The notes: a model not told the origin generated them from the letters alone. Positions 27,559-41,169 are shown, counted from the stretch's first letter. The stretch is 64,000 bases of DNA from Corella eumyota (GCA_963082875.1 OY720098.1:4960001-5024000); one strand, 5' to 3'. A program made the numbers and translations.

Positions 27559-29091
27559 TTTAGTACAAAATTGCTATACCTATACTCTGCAGCCATTGTT
27601 TCCTTTTCTTCAAGCAAAATATTCACCCACTTTCTAAGGGTTTGGTTTTTGGTTTCAAGTTCTTCAATTATTTCTCTTGATAATTTGGGAATTTTTCTTC
27701 GATGTGATATCGAATGATCATGTTCTAACACACGGTTATCACCAGTAGAAAGAAACTGAAACACACAAAGTCATTTTAACCTCATTTATTTTTGTACATT
27801 TTGGGTGTGATGTAAGGAATATGACTTAAGTGTCTATAAAATAATTAATTACAAAAATATATAAAATGTTATTTTTCAATTAAATAAATTAAATAATTTT
27901 TTTAATTAACTAAAAGCAATATAATTTATATTTAACCTGTAGTAATGAATCTGGTTCTCTTTCATGCATAATAAGATGAGGATTATCAGTTCTGTGTAGA
28001 GTTCCTACTTGCTTTTTTGGTTTCTCAATTGTTAAATTAGGAATCTTTTTTATTTTGATTGATTTACTTTCTAGTTCTTGGTAAAAAAAGAAACGTTTTA
28101 CATATTGTTAAAAATAGTAATTTTTGAGTTAAATAAAAAAGCAGTAAACAATAAGTAGAATTATTTACTAAATTTAAAAAACCGAAAGGACCAACAAAAA
28201 AAATGTTTACTCCTACCATGTTCTTGTTTTTTAATTTCCACAATTCTCACTTGATTTTTGAAGGAATCATATTGTAATTGTAAGGATTGGCGAATCTAAA
28301 TAATTTTTAAAACGAGACAGTCATTGTATAATTTTTGCATTTAAAATATGCATTAGTTTATTAAAATTATTTATCCAACATGCCTGTTTGAGTATACATT
28401 ATAAAATAACCCATATAAATTAAAAAAGAAAAAAATTCGATTATTAGTTTTACTTCTAAAAACAATAAAAGTAAAAAAATTAACATTTTTTTTTATATAT
28501 GTATTTATTCTTGATGTGGAAAGTCGCCTTCATGACCTAAACACGAAGTAACGTCAGTTACCACAACCCAGTCTCGTCAGTTACCACAACCCAGAGTTGC
28601 CTTTGGCAGTTTGGGATATTATTTATTATCATTATAATTGCCCAATAATTACAAGCTGCTGATTAAGTGCTGACTTAGCAGAAGTTCATTTCGTTTATGG
28701 GTCCTTACTTAAGGGCGCTACAGCATGACGACAGTTTTACTAAATACACACTTATCATTTTTTTAAATAAAAAAACAAAAACAACTATCACATTATATTT
28801 ACTATTCTTGAGGTTGTTTTTTCCATAGCTTGCAAAACAGAATCAGCTGCTTTGATATAGTATTCTTTAGCATCTTGCCATTTAAAATCTTCAAGAAATC
28901 CTACGGCTTTTCGCTCATAAAGATGAGCCTGTAAAAGTAAACGTTAGCACTGGATTAATTCTTGAACAGATTTACTAGTTTAATTTATAAACTTAGCCAC
29001 ATCGCCAAACAAATATAAAGTAACAAAAAATATATAAATCTACCTGATTTAATGGCATATCAATAAAATAATTAAGTTCGTAATGTTTCAT
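27258..29091 (-). CDS. NRBF2-like protein (MIT domain plus C-terminal coiled coil)
   Basis: Six exons on the minus strand: 29091-29044, 28928-28803, 28295-28217, 28076-27937, 27755-27555 and 27440-27258, giving 258 aa (human NRBF2, from memory, about 287). The N-terminal MIT-like hairpin reads PLNQAHLYERKAVGFLEDF, then AKEYYIKAADSVLQAMEKTT. It resembles the NRBF2 start, in which an NLAHQQSRRAD helix is followed by an AISCHKKAA helix. A middle block EREPDSLLQ resembles the NRBF2 DRDPDTLLYLLQ segment. The C-terminal coiled coil runs through IIEELETKNQTLRKW and beyond. Known NRBF2 role: subunit of the PI3K complex I (VPS34-Beclin1-ATG14) in autophagy. The last exon keeps frame only if it starts at GACGAAAAT after an AAG acceptor; the nearer GACAG would break frame. 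Sequence is divergent, so call it likely rather than certain. Confidence 0.75.
27524..27553. repeat. (TA)n microsatellite in NRBF2-like intron
   Basis: About 15 TA units directly beside the donor of the NRBF2-like fifth exon (exon ends at 27555). Length polymorphism here would sit within a few bases of the splice site. Confidence 0.9.
28552..28594. repeat. 23-bp period tandem pair in intron, possible transposon remnant
   Basis: CGTCAGTTACCACAACCCAG occurs at 28552 and 28575. The surrounding 28515-28735 stretch is clearly more GC-rich than the intron on either side and looks like an inserted element or regulatory block. No terminal repeats identified. Confidence 0.5.
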
Positions 29092-29927
29092 GTCGAACTA
29101 TGATCCTACAGAAATAAGTTAATAACAAAACATAAACAGTCAACAGTCAGACAGTATTGTCATTTGTTTACTTATGGAACAGCTGACGCGATGATCTTAT
29201 AGTGTTGTCAATTATTTTTAAATTTATTAAAAAAACAAAACAAGATTTTTTGGTGAAAAATTTTTATGTTTAGTAAAAAATATATATCGGAAATCAGATT
29301 TATCTAGTTTTAAAATATAGTTCAAATTACTTATTTTAAATAAACATTCTGAGTTCCAGCGTAGGCAATATGTCATTGTGCGATAAAAAACAATTTAAGC
29401 AAATTCTTTGTTTTCCCAAACGTCGATCACATGTATAACAATATTAACCCAGTACAATAACATTAAGCGTATTTTTAAATAGTTGACACCAAAACTGTGT
29501 TTATACTTTATTTTCGCAAGCTTGTCACGTACGGTTAACACTTTATCATACTGAAAAATGACAAAGTAACCTTTGTGCGTAAGAGCATCGTTAAGATAAC
29601 ACCCCCATTGTGGGAATCCTTTTTTTGAGATATTAACGCAACAACACCATAAATGTATGTAATTTCTATATTTATACAACACAGTCGATAACGTGACGGG
29701 TTAGCGAAGCTGACCCGGACATAGATAACTACAATTGTGGTGAGAGTTTCATAATTTAAATATACATGATTTAATCCCAGCATATTTTTAAAGCGTAGAA
29801 TGTAGCGTAAAATTAAATAACGTTTTATTTAAATTAAGTTTAGCCAAGTGAATTAGAATTGTGAGTTAGCATGCGTTGACAACATTTAAAACAAATTAGA
29901 AAAGCAATATTTCGTTTCAAAACAGTA
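29092..29927. other. Divergent spacer between NRBF2-like and NACHT/WD genes
   Basis: Holds both promoters. Two overlapping minus-strand frames (29682-29395, 29783-29535) have no recognisable domain, splice context or family match; I do not call them. Confidence 0.5.
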
Positions 29928-32900
29928 ATGGAGCACTTAAATATGCATAGAAGACAAAGCAGACAATTACAACTGGAGACTGCACTAAAATTTGGGGTTG
30001 GACCTTTAAGGCTGTTTTTGATTACATTTTTTGTAACAAAGGAGAATGTACTTTTATTGATATTTATTTCATTTCGGCCTATGTATAATGATAAAATATT
30101 AGAATTTCAATACCCACCTTTATATCGTTTAATCGATTTATCTTTTGTTAAGATTCATGAAGCTAGCAGACGCCATTCCACGCAGCGTATTGAAGATAAT
30201 AACCCCTTAAACTTGCCACCTTTGCAATCAATTCGTAACAAAGCAGCCGAAAAGCGGAACCGTGAGTTTAGATCACGTGTCCGGGCCGAAAGCATTGCAG
30301 TAATGAGATTACATTTATACGACGAAAATTCCGACTTATCCAGTACTCAAAGTTCAGTCCCGAATTTGCCCAAAATACCAAATTTAAAAACGAGGCCACC
30401 AAAGGAATTGGTTAGATGTTAAACATTAATAATATTTAAAATTAAAAATTTTTTGTATATTGTATAGGTAATTTGTCTTCTTCAATCTGACGTTTTTATT
30501 AACTTTAATTCTTAGAACTCGGAACCTCACTGGAATTTGCCGAATCGAAGGATCAGCAAACACAATGATAAGATTATCGTCGAACATCTGAGACATAAGT
30601 TGTTACGTCAACACGAAAGAAGAATAAGCGAAGCATACGAAGGTTTATAATTTTTAAATGCGTATTGGTTAACAACACGTAGGTATAAAAATGTGTGTTT
30701 AAAACTCTAAGGTTTAAACTGTACCATCATTATTAAATAATCAAAACAATTACTCGATAATGGTCAATCGATAATTTTGCCAATATGTCACAATCCAATA
30801 TACTTCTATGTTATGGAGTGCCCTTCAATTGAAATAAATGATAACATTCGTGTGTGAACAATAACGCCGGGACGGGATTATCGCATGTATTTTAACAAGG
30901 TTTAAATAAATAAAACGCGTGAAATTCTGAAACAAATAACGTGTTATGTTAAAATTTAACTAAATCTCCGGACGATATACTTCGCAATACCCGAAACTCA
31001 ACTAGTTTGAATACGTTTAAATATCCTTTGTTTCAGATGACTTACAGATGCTAAACGTAGACCACAGAAACAGCATTATTAGTAGCAGGGAAAGTTATTA
31101 CGAAGAAACCATTAAAAGTTTAAGATCAATGACGTCTAAACCTCCCTCCATAATGGTAACATTTATTTTATTAAAACGGCACACTTGAAAAAGTCAAAAA
31201 CATCAAAAATGACAATAGCCCAAATGCGCTACTTATTTTTGATTTAACTGAAATATCATTTACACACTGACCGCAAACACTTATACCTTGAAAAAGGTTC
31301 TAACAATACCTTAAGCCCTGAACAACATCATGTCGCCGTGAAGTCTAATGTATCTAAGGGATTAAAATTGTATGCCAAAGTTTTTGAGGTTTTTAATTTA
31401 ACCGACATGCTTTCCATTACAAATTGTTAACTTAATATTTCATGTATTCACTGTGTCAATAACACATTTGTTTTACTTGTTCTGTAGAACTTTAGTTCAA
31501 CAACGACCTCAAGAATGGAAGGATCTTTGCAATCTTATTCCAGAAGACAAAGCGTCTTTGACGCCGAAGACACTATTGTCATGCCAACAGAAGTGCGTAA
31601 ATCTGAGTAAAATTTAATAGCAATTTTCCCCCAAAATAATAATATTTAATAATGCTTTTTTTTAGACGCATAATGAGGCAAACAATGAAATAAAGGAGGA
31701 AATCCCTCCCGAAATTGTAACAGAATTTGATAGTTCGAAATTTCTTAGTCGTCCTTCAATTTGCGTTAGTTACGATAGCGGAGTCACCGACTGGATCAAC
31801 GTAAACGACAACATTGTTGGAGATGATACAAAGTCAATCAAAGAATTTGAACCTTTTTTGATGAAGTCAAAATTGCAAAAAAGCATGAACGAATCTGAAA
31901 GAAGTGTAGCTCTATTAATGCGAAGAGTCAGAAGAAGGTTACAAATACTCCTTTAAAGCAGAATTTTTAGGATTTTTTCGTAAATTGATTATGATACAAA
32001 AATTTCTAATAGGCAATATATTTAAACATTATTTAGGTCAACTCTGACGGAAATTTCGGAAATAGAGGCAACAAATTATGACAAAAATATTCCACGACTA
32101 AGTAGAAATTCCTCAAAAATAAACTTGCCAGTTATTTCAACACCAACGGGTAGAACGTCCCGTTCTTGCCGAAGAATGAGATCTCCAGAAACACATTTTT
32201 CACCCAAAGAGTTACCCATTGGTTTGTTAATAATAATTTAAAAAATTAAAGTTTAACAATAAACAAGCATAAGTTAGGATTAAAATATTAATAACAAAAG
32301 TATTATGGTTGGTTGAATAGTTGGCTGTAATGAATTATTAATGTCCCTTTGTATAGAATAATAAAAAATAATGACTTCAAATATTAAAGGTGATGTTAGT
32401 CTTTTCGCTGACTGGAAAGACGACAGCCTAAACTCAGTTTCGCGAGCTGGTAGCTTTGTTTCTGACGTCATCAGTTTTGATATAGACGTCACAGCTACAA
32501 TCTCTCGTCAAAATACATTTGTTTCTGAATCATATCCAAGGATAAATAATCCCTTTTCCGTTAAAAATGGTGAAATAGATAAAGATAATGCGAAGAACAA
32601 CAAAGAAACGTAAAAATTTTTATAAAAATTGTGACTTGTCACTGTATTTAAATAATTTAAAATTTATCTTTTACAGAACTTCTTTATTGTCAAATTCAGA
32701 GGAGATTATCAATGACTCCAACAACGGAATTTTACAAATTTGTTTCGGGGACTTGAGCCCCGTTTGTCCAAGTTACAGACGAAAAGTAAGTTTTGTATTA
32801 ATTGGTATGTTAAAATGTTTAATTTTTAATTGAAATTCCGTTAAGGCCTGCATTTACGTGAGCTCTGCGGGCCCTGACACTGTACTCGAGCGATCGTACA

Positions 32901-35900
32901 TAAACGACACAGTGGTTCCTAGAGTAAGACAATACTGCAAGGAAAGGAATTTATCATTTGAACTTATCGACCTTAACCTTATATCATCTGAACTTGCTGG
33001 AGAATCGAGAAGAGATATTACTTCGTATATGTTTGATGATAACCATGAAATAATGAGTATAAGGCACGAAGTTATTCAAAATGCAATGCAGGAAAGCGTG
33101 GGAACATCGTTTGTAGTAAGTGTACTTGGATGTTTTGTAATTTTATTTTAACTGTATTTATTAATAACCTTTTTTTGCTTTAGTATTTACATTATTAAAT
33201 AATGTTAAAGTGAAAGCCAATCGTGACCATAAGGTTTTACATTTACATTTAGCCAACAAGTATAATGATATTTTTGTTAAGTTATTTTTGGGCAATACTG
33301 GTGGAATAGCTACTACTCTTCCTTCTTTACTCTCTACTTTTGTGATGAATCATATATTAGACATGTTAAAAGATGAGAAAGAAGATCTCGAAATGCAGAT
33401 TCTTCAATTAAGGTCTTCGATTAATCCCAACGTGGATGAAGATAAGCATGACAGTATGTATTACTTAAAAACAACAATTTGAACAAAACAATGTGAGATG
33501 CATAACACTTTTAACAAAATATGTTTTCAAGGTTCTTCTAAAGACTTGAATAGTCTAGCACGTAGTATGATATATTTATCTTCCGAATTAGCAAGGGTGG
33601 AAAGGTCACGTCAATCAAAATGTGAAAAGCATCCTTTTTTTAAATATAGATTTTTTGAGTTAAATATAGTTTTTGAGTTTTAAACTTGATTTATTTAATT
33701 TAAAAAACAGCTGGAAGTAATCAATCCGGAGATAATTCTGAGAAACAATCTAACCAATCAAAAAGATTAATATTACAACTTGAAAACAAAATACAGAGAC
33801 TGCAAGAACAAGAATGTCTTCTCAAAAAATGGTATTTATTGGACACAAATCACATGCCAATTTCATACAGGCTAAAACCAATCAGGTAAATAAACAAAAC
33901 ACATATTTGTTTAACAATGGAACAAATTTGTATGAATTGATATTAAGTTATGATATATTTTTAGTTTCGAGTACAAATGGTTGTCAATTTTATCCCAAAC
34001 CAACACTTCGCCGGGGGATATTGAAAAGGGAAGAAGAGAAAGACAATATTGGTTGGAGACACAGAAACGTTTACGAAACATATTAGTTGAGTTCACCAAC
34101 TGTAGCAAAACGCCCCAACATTTGTTGGATAACGAAGACACAACAAAATTTACGCCCCAACATTTGTTGGATAACGAAGACACAACAAAATTAAACGAGG
34201 CGAAAATTGGTTCAACTAATAATGTTTTAAAGTGGAGAAACATACTGTGGAAAACTCGTGGGTTTATAAAAGTTTTAAGATTTAATTCTTATATCTAATT
34301 CAACAAAAACTAATTTCTGTTTTTATAGCTATCGAATGTGAAAGTACCAATGTTTTGAATAGCCCAATAACCAATGCAAGTGAAACATTTTTTTGGTTCA
34401 AAAGAAACATACAAGATATATACAGCCAAGTTGATGATGTCAGCATACGTCACTTTCTTCCGATGAAATCTTCAGAAAATAAAATTGACGAAAACGCCAC
34501 AAATGCGATAGACAACTTGAAAAAAGATTTCCAAGAAAATGTTTGTACCAAGTTTATTATAATATACTTGGATAATTTTAATATTCTTTACGTTAACCTT
34601 TTTATTAACATTACCACCGTTTGGTTTTAGTTTGGGTATTCGAATATGCGAGAATACTCTCTTCGTTGGAATCAAGTTCCGTTCACCTCTGTCTTAAATT
34701 CCAATAACCGACCTTGGATAAATTATTTGGAAAGACTTGCTTTAGATTTTTACAACGTTTGCACAATGCAAATCAGCAACAGCAGCAGAAGTCATCAAGT
34801 ATGTGAATTAAAACACCGTTTTTTTTTTTTGTAAATCGTATTAAGATGAAAGTTTTTTATATTTTTTTTATTAGGAGCGTAATTTCTTTCAAGAGGAGAT
34901 TTTAGAAGATTTAAAATTTGCAAAAACCCTTTCAAGTTTTTTTATGGAAAGAAGAGGAATTATTCAATCTATAAAATCGTATTTAAGGTCTCAGAGGAAT
35001 AGGTATATAACAAACTAACCGCATAATTTGCACATAAATAAAATTGTTCTTAATATTTTTCATTAAACTTTTCAGAAGACCACTTATTTTATATGGCAAT
35101 TACGGAACGGGAAAATCTACATTATTGTCAAAAGCAGCAATGTCGGCAGCTGATTGGTTTTCCTCTGTTCCTTGCAGATCATTGTTAGATTTTGACAAAA
35201 GCAAAATGTCTTCTCGAATACTATTCAGGTAACCAAGTTTAAATATTAATTAAAAAAAATCGATTTGCAATATTAACTTGCCTTACTTGATGTTTATTAT
35301 TTACCACAAGTTTATATTGCTACTAGGAGTATAGGTGTCACATCTCTTTCAAAAGAACCAAGAGAACTGCTTAGAAGCTTGTGTACCCAGCTTCAGTTCA
35401 TAAAAAAGGATCTGCGCAACAAAGAAACAACATCAAGTGACAAGATTGATAATTCGACAAAAAATAATGAATTCGCAAACCACATGACTGATGAATACGA
35501 CCACGACTTTCGCGCCATGTCTGTCAAATTTTACAAACTTTTGTCAGGTTGTGGAACAAGAGAGTGTCCGCTAGTTGTGTTTTTGGACAATATTGGAGCA
35601 CTTAATAATCACCACAACGCTCATAAACTATTATGGCTACCAAAACGCCTGCCAAAACATGTCAAAGTCGTTATTTCTATAACCGACATTTCTTCAAATG
35701 AGATCCCAAAACCAAAATCACCGGTCCCCGACTCAAGAACGATTGGCTTTCCATCTGATGTTTGTTACAGAAAAGGACAAATGTTTACTAATCTTCAAAC
35801 CCGATATAAAAGTGATCTTGAAGGCGGACATGCGAACTTCATCTTCGTTCCAATGTTAGAAAGTGATTCGCGCAGAAAGTCATTGGATGTTCCTCAAGAT

Positions 35901-38900
35901 TCAGTATCAAACGTTTCCATACGTTTATTCTTTAAAGAATGGTTAGGGAAACAAGAACAAAGTTTAACATTTGATCAAACTAACTTAATTCTAGACATAT
36001 GTGAAAAATGTCCATGTCCGTTGGCAGCAACTATATCAGTAGAAATATCTCGTAGGTGGACATCTTCCTTTGGTGTCGAAAAGTGCAAATCTGAAATGCC
36101 GACAACTGGAGAAAATATTTTGCAATTTGCGCATTGCTTGTTTATGCAGCTTGAAAAGAAGCACGGGAGATCATTTATAGCAGCAATAAGCGGCTACATT
36201 TCCATCTCACTGAACGGGGTGACGTGTGATGAACTTTATTGTTTGCTATCTGAAGACAAAAACATAGCAAAATGGATATCAACTATTGTAGAAATCGATC
36301 AACGCATAAATCCGAATTATGGACGACCAGTGGACAAAACCCCAATAACAAGGAAAAACAAAACAACTGATAGGAGAAATATTGTTCAACAACCTTCAGT
36401 TGTCAACGAAAGTTCTAACACATCTTGTAAAAAGCGCGTACCAATGATTCTTTTTCAAAAAGTTATGATCGATTTAAGATTTTTGTGTTTTGAATCATTA
36501 TCAGATCATTTGCTCACACTAAAATGGAAACACGAAATTTACAAAAAAGTTGCACAATCAAGGTAAATATGTTTTAATAAAGTCTTCCATCTACAGTTTT
36601 TTTGTATAAAAACCTAAAGGAATTTAATTGTTTAATTATTTTCATATTGGTTTGCCAGATATTTTGCAAACGATGAAGCTGTTTCTTACTTCCATGAGGT
36701 GATGACTAAGTTTTTTAGTGGCAATTACTCAGAACTTAACGATAACAAGCCAAAGAAAATCTTGCGGTCGCAGAGTTTTTATAAGGAAATAACACCCCAG
36801 TGTTGCCAGCCATTATCGTGGAAAGGAAAGTCAAAGGACCCAGCTACGCATAGCAACACAGGTACTTCATCTTTAAATATCATTAAATAAGTTTAACTAA
36901 AAGCAACCATTTTTTGTAGAAATCGGAACACAAGACTATCACGGCGATGTTAGCAAGCCTGTTTATAACTTAAGAAGGTTAAATGAAACTCCATTTCACT
37001 ATCTTAAAGTTGGGTCACTTGAGGTCATCAAACGGGAAATTTTTTTTAATTACGAATGGCTGCTTGCTAAGCTTCGTGGGACGTCTTTTGAGGTAACAAA
37101 ACTAAAAGATTGACGCAAAAAAAATTAAGAGTTTTTTTAAATTATAGCTTTTTTTAAAATCGTACGAAATTTAGTCTTTAATGGAAAATGTTTCTGATGC
37201 GCTAAGTCAGTATAACAACGACTCCGACATTCGGATGTTAGCCGAAACACTTCATCTTTCAAGTTCAATTTTAAAGTCGGATCCGTGCCAACTGGGACCA
37301 CAGATCGTAGGAAGACTTTATGATATTATAAAAAGAGACAAGCCACTAGCAAGAATGGACCCAAGAAGATATCCATTCTGTCGGTAAGAAGTATTAAGAC
37401 CAAGATGAAATTAAAACCTGGTCGAACAATCTCAATAATATTAAAACTGTTAACTCGGTTTCTATTTGAGGTTTCTGATTGGTCAATGTCGACGTTCCTC
37501 AATCCCAGTTTTAACTCCTTCAGGAACCTGCCTGGTTTCCCCTGGAAACGTCATGTTTGACCTTCAACAAGGTCACCTCGATTTAATTACTGCCGTTGTT
37601 ATGACGACGGATGGTCATCGCGTAATCACGTCATCAAAAGACGAAACGCTCAAGGTATATTTATATGTTAAAACTTAATAATCTGAGTAAGTAACCATTT
37701 CCAAACAATTGCATGTTCTAGGTTTGGGATCTAATGAGTCGTCAAGTCATTTTGACCTTACGAAATAGCTCCCGTACGGTTAAATCACTAGTCACGTGTC
37801 TGGGAAATAATTACGTTGCATCTCTTGACAAAGAAAATACAGTAAGTGTGTTAAATAACTTCTATATTACCGTATTATTTAACATCGTGGAGTTTACAGA
37901 GGTGGTTTAAATAGTTGATTAGCATTATATTTGAAATTAATATTAATTAAAGATAAAGCTGTGGTGTTTGAGGACATCTTCTGTAGTGATGACGATAAGT
38001 GAAACCAATGATAACTTGCTAATGGCGTCAGCGGGAGAGGGTCAGTGTACTTTAGTTGTATTTTACAATGAAGCAAAGATGATGAAAATTTGGGATGTGG
38101 ACAAGTATGTTAACTATTTTTATTTGTTACAACAGTTTGAAACTCAACATGTACCACATGTTTAGGCAACGGCTTCTGCACAGAATAGATATAACGCCCG
38201 ATGACGTCATACTGAGAAACGAACAGGTCATAACAACGGGCAGAAGCTGTAGGGGAAATTACATTCTCATGGCTTATATTTCAACCGATTCTGCTTACGT
38301 TTATAACATCAAAAGAGGACGAATATCACAGAAAATTAAGCTACAGGTGTTTTAGCAAATACTTTTTAACATTTGGGCTCGGTGCATTTAATTAATAACA
38401 AAACATTAAAATATTTAGAATGATGACGATCACACACTAATTACGCACGTCGAGGTTTCCAGGGAGTATTACGTAATAGCCTGTAAACGCCAATTCATGA
38501 GGCTTCACGAAATTACAAATTTTGAGTTGTATGATGTGATTAACTATGGTCACGTAAGAACCATTAAAGCCTGCCCTGATGACGTAGTAAGAGTTGTCAC
38601 AATACCTAGTTTATATTCCAATTTTTAATCTTGAACTTTATTTAGCAAGAAACTCTTATTTAGATTTTTGAACTTCTTATAAACCGACTTGGCTCGCATA
38701 TAATTGCATTGTGCAAGGGTAGCATTGGAACCGAGGTTGGGGTGTGGAATGTAGAGTCGGGAAGTCATAACCATATTGCCAGTCAAAAGTTTCACTCAAA
38801 CAGTGGTATGAATATCAACTTAAACGATTCAATTTCTTTTTAAAAGTAGTTTTTTGTTACAAGCAGTAAACAGTATTTAAAATACGTTTTTTAGGTTGTT

Positions 38901-41169
38901 GTATTGATCTTCAATATTGCGTTACCTGCAGTGAAACAGAATCAACAATACGGGTTCACAATTTGGCAGCAAGGGTTGATGATAAAACTGTGAGTCGGAC
39001 ACAGGTCAAAAAGCAAATGTTAGGAATTGGAGAGTTCTACCCAGTTACTAGCAATGGAAGGTGAATAATTGCTTAATTTATTTAAAAAAAGTGGATTTAC
39101 ACATTAGCAAGTACTCTAGCATTGTTTAACAACTATCGACTATATAACCTAAATACACCAAGTCATTTTAAAATAACTGACGTAATGTCAAAAATAGATA
39201 TGTTGTTGCACGTGGTATGGAAAATGGTCCAATAACAGTTTGGAATATAACAAAGGGAAGATGCAAAGGTGAAGCGGTTAGTATTGAGCGGGGTCTGCTA
39301 GAGAAAAACGATGTAGTTGTTGTGAAGGATGTAAAAGTTGTGGTGTTAACTGATCGAGGAATTTCTTCAGTAGACGAAGGGTCACAACAAGTAAAGAAAC
39401 TGGCACAAACTATTATAAAATTTTTAACATAGGTCACTTTTCTAAAATTAAATCTTGTATTAATGCTGTAGATATTTAAAACGATTATTATCTACGATCT
39501 CCGGACGAAAAAATATTCAAAAAAACTAACACCTGTCGCTATAACGATTTGCCCACGACACGAATACAGAATTCTTGCCATGGATAAGTTGATGGCTATC
39601 TCTCATGATCGAACTCACTTTATAGTTTGGAGTTTAAGCAATGGACAAGTGATAATAAAATTAATATTGAACTTCCTGTTTTATGGTTTTTTAGTATATA
39701 AGTGTAATAATATGAAAAGCACAATAATAATGTATGTTGTTTTACAATTTTTGATAATCTTTTTAGGTTTTGTCAAGAATTCGTCCCGATTTTAGCAAAT
39801 ATGAACCAAAGGTGATTACTGAAAAAACAAAACGGCAAAGACTAAAACGAACAAAGGTTTACATTTTCACCATTTCGCAAAGAATTATGCAATGAGCCCA
39901 AATGTCATAGCTTTTTTTTCTTTGGCCTATAATTTATTAGGAAAACCGCAATATATAATACCAAAATATTTGTCAATATTAGAGTAAAAATATTTAATAT
40001 TTTTTAACAGACAATTGATCTAAAAATGACGAAGTCATTGGAATCTTCACAAACGTTGACCTCCTCAGACAGAAGTCGAATGATTGATCAACTATTACTA
40101 AGTGAAGATGAAGGAACATTGCTGTGTTCATTTTACAGTCGCCATGTAGCAGTGTTTGATATGGATACACACACTCACATCCATACACTCATCGATAAGC
40201 AGTCCATGCTATTACTTCATCAGGTAAATGAAAAATACATTTCCAACATTATATCAATATGAGCAATAAGATTCATATCCTGTCTATATAGATCAAGATA
40301 ACTTATTTATTTGCAATATTTCTAGGCTCAGATTACAACGCACGGATGCCACCTAGTGCATACAAATTACAACGAAGTAACAAAAACGTCGTATTTGACT
40401 GTATGGAGTTTACATCAAGGTATATTACTAAGAAGATTAAAAAACGAGCCACTTGTTTGTGGGCTGGCTGTCTCGGGAACTGCATCTAAGGTCGTGTTCG
40501 CCACCGAGGATAATTATTTGAAGATTTGGGAACCATTTAAGTAAGAAATGTCGGGGCTAGTTGTTCTTAAATACTTTTTTAATGCGAACTTTATTTGCTT
40601 TGGTTCTAAAATTTAATAAAAGAAATTTCCCTCTTTTACTTATTTTTATAGAAAAGGAGGGCATCGCAAAATTCCGGGATACGAAGGTTTGCGCATGCGC
40701 AAAAGCGCAACTGGTGGACAGGCAACGAGTGTGTTTCTTACAAAATCTTCTACTCGGGCAATTCTTTTTGCTCATGACATTTCTTTATGGAGCATTGATG
40801 ATGGTTACGTGATTGCAAGATTTACTCCAGATATTCCGGTAATTTTTAACTAAACAGTGGCAAATAGCAAGTATAGTGTCGGCCTTTAAGTAAACACAAT
40901 AAGTGGCCTAACACAGTTGGTTTTTAATAATTCTTGCAACTTTTTCCTTTTTTTAGTTTCAGTGTTGTACGGTTGCTATGGACGGAAATCTTATAATCGC
41001 AGGACTTAAAGACACGCCCCAAGTGGTCACGCTTCGACTGATGTCACGTGACTGTGACGCCTCCAACTACGGTCGAATAGGACTTAAGAACGACGTGACG
41101 TCAGCTAGTGGTGTGTTTGGCGAATCGGAAGTGCTGGATTCGGAAAGTTCTGAAGACGAACTTATTTAG
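29928..41169 (+). CDS. Giant NACHT and WD-repeat protein (NWD type), about 2,516 aa
   Basis: I place 35 exons that hold frame: 29928-30410, 30516-30642, 31037-31155, 31488-31592, 31666-31937, 32037-32221, 32390-32609, 32677-32785, 32846-33115, 33234-33453, 33532-33621, 33711-33885, 33965-34257, 34329-34540, 34631-34798, 34875-35002, 35076-35228, 35327-36562, 36659-36861, 36920-37092, 37175-37383, 37471-37654, 37722-37841, 37953-38104, 38166-38346, 38419-38586, 38664-38805, 38895-39060, 39198-39390, 39472-39648, 39767-39856, 40011-40223, 40326-40540, 40652-40838 and 40957-41169. Order: a disordered Ser/Arg-rich N-terminus (about 540 aa), an NWD-type effector-like region (ACIYVSSAGPDTVLER, then LSFELIDLNL), and a coiled coil. 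Next comes the NACHT ATPase: Walker A GNYGTGKST, Walker B VVFLDNIGAL, then ITDISSNE. A winged-helix region and about ten weak WD repeats follow (SSKDETLKVWDL, ITVWNITKG, FIVWSLSNG, LKIWEPF, ISLWSIDDG), then an acidic tail. NWD proteins are STAND ATPases of unclear function. Exon 10 start is least certain. An in-frame 156-bp GT-AG stretch (29997-30152) inside exon 1 may be a skipped intron. Confidence 0.85.
34110..34193 (+). repeat. In-frame 42-bp tandem duplication inside the NACHT/WD coding exon
   Basis: The 14 codons TPQHLLDNEDTTKF (34110-34151) are repeated as TPQHLLDNEDTTKL (34152-34193). The nucleotide copies differ only in the last base, so the duplication is recent. It adds 14 residues to the linker ahead of the NACHT domain. 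Confidence 0.95.

Noticed and set aside
29395-29783. Two overlapping minus-strand frames upstream of the NACHT/WD gene
   Set aside because: No domain, no flanking exon and aromatic-rich low-information sequence; not enough to call a gene.
38041-38078. Possible 38-bp intron in the WD-repeat region (GTCAGT...CAAAG)
   Set aside because: Removing it breaks the frame; reading through keeps KIWDVDK in frame.
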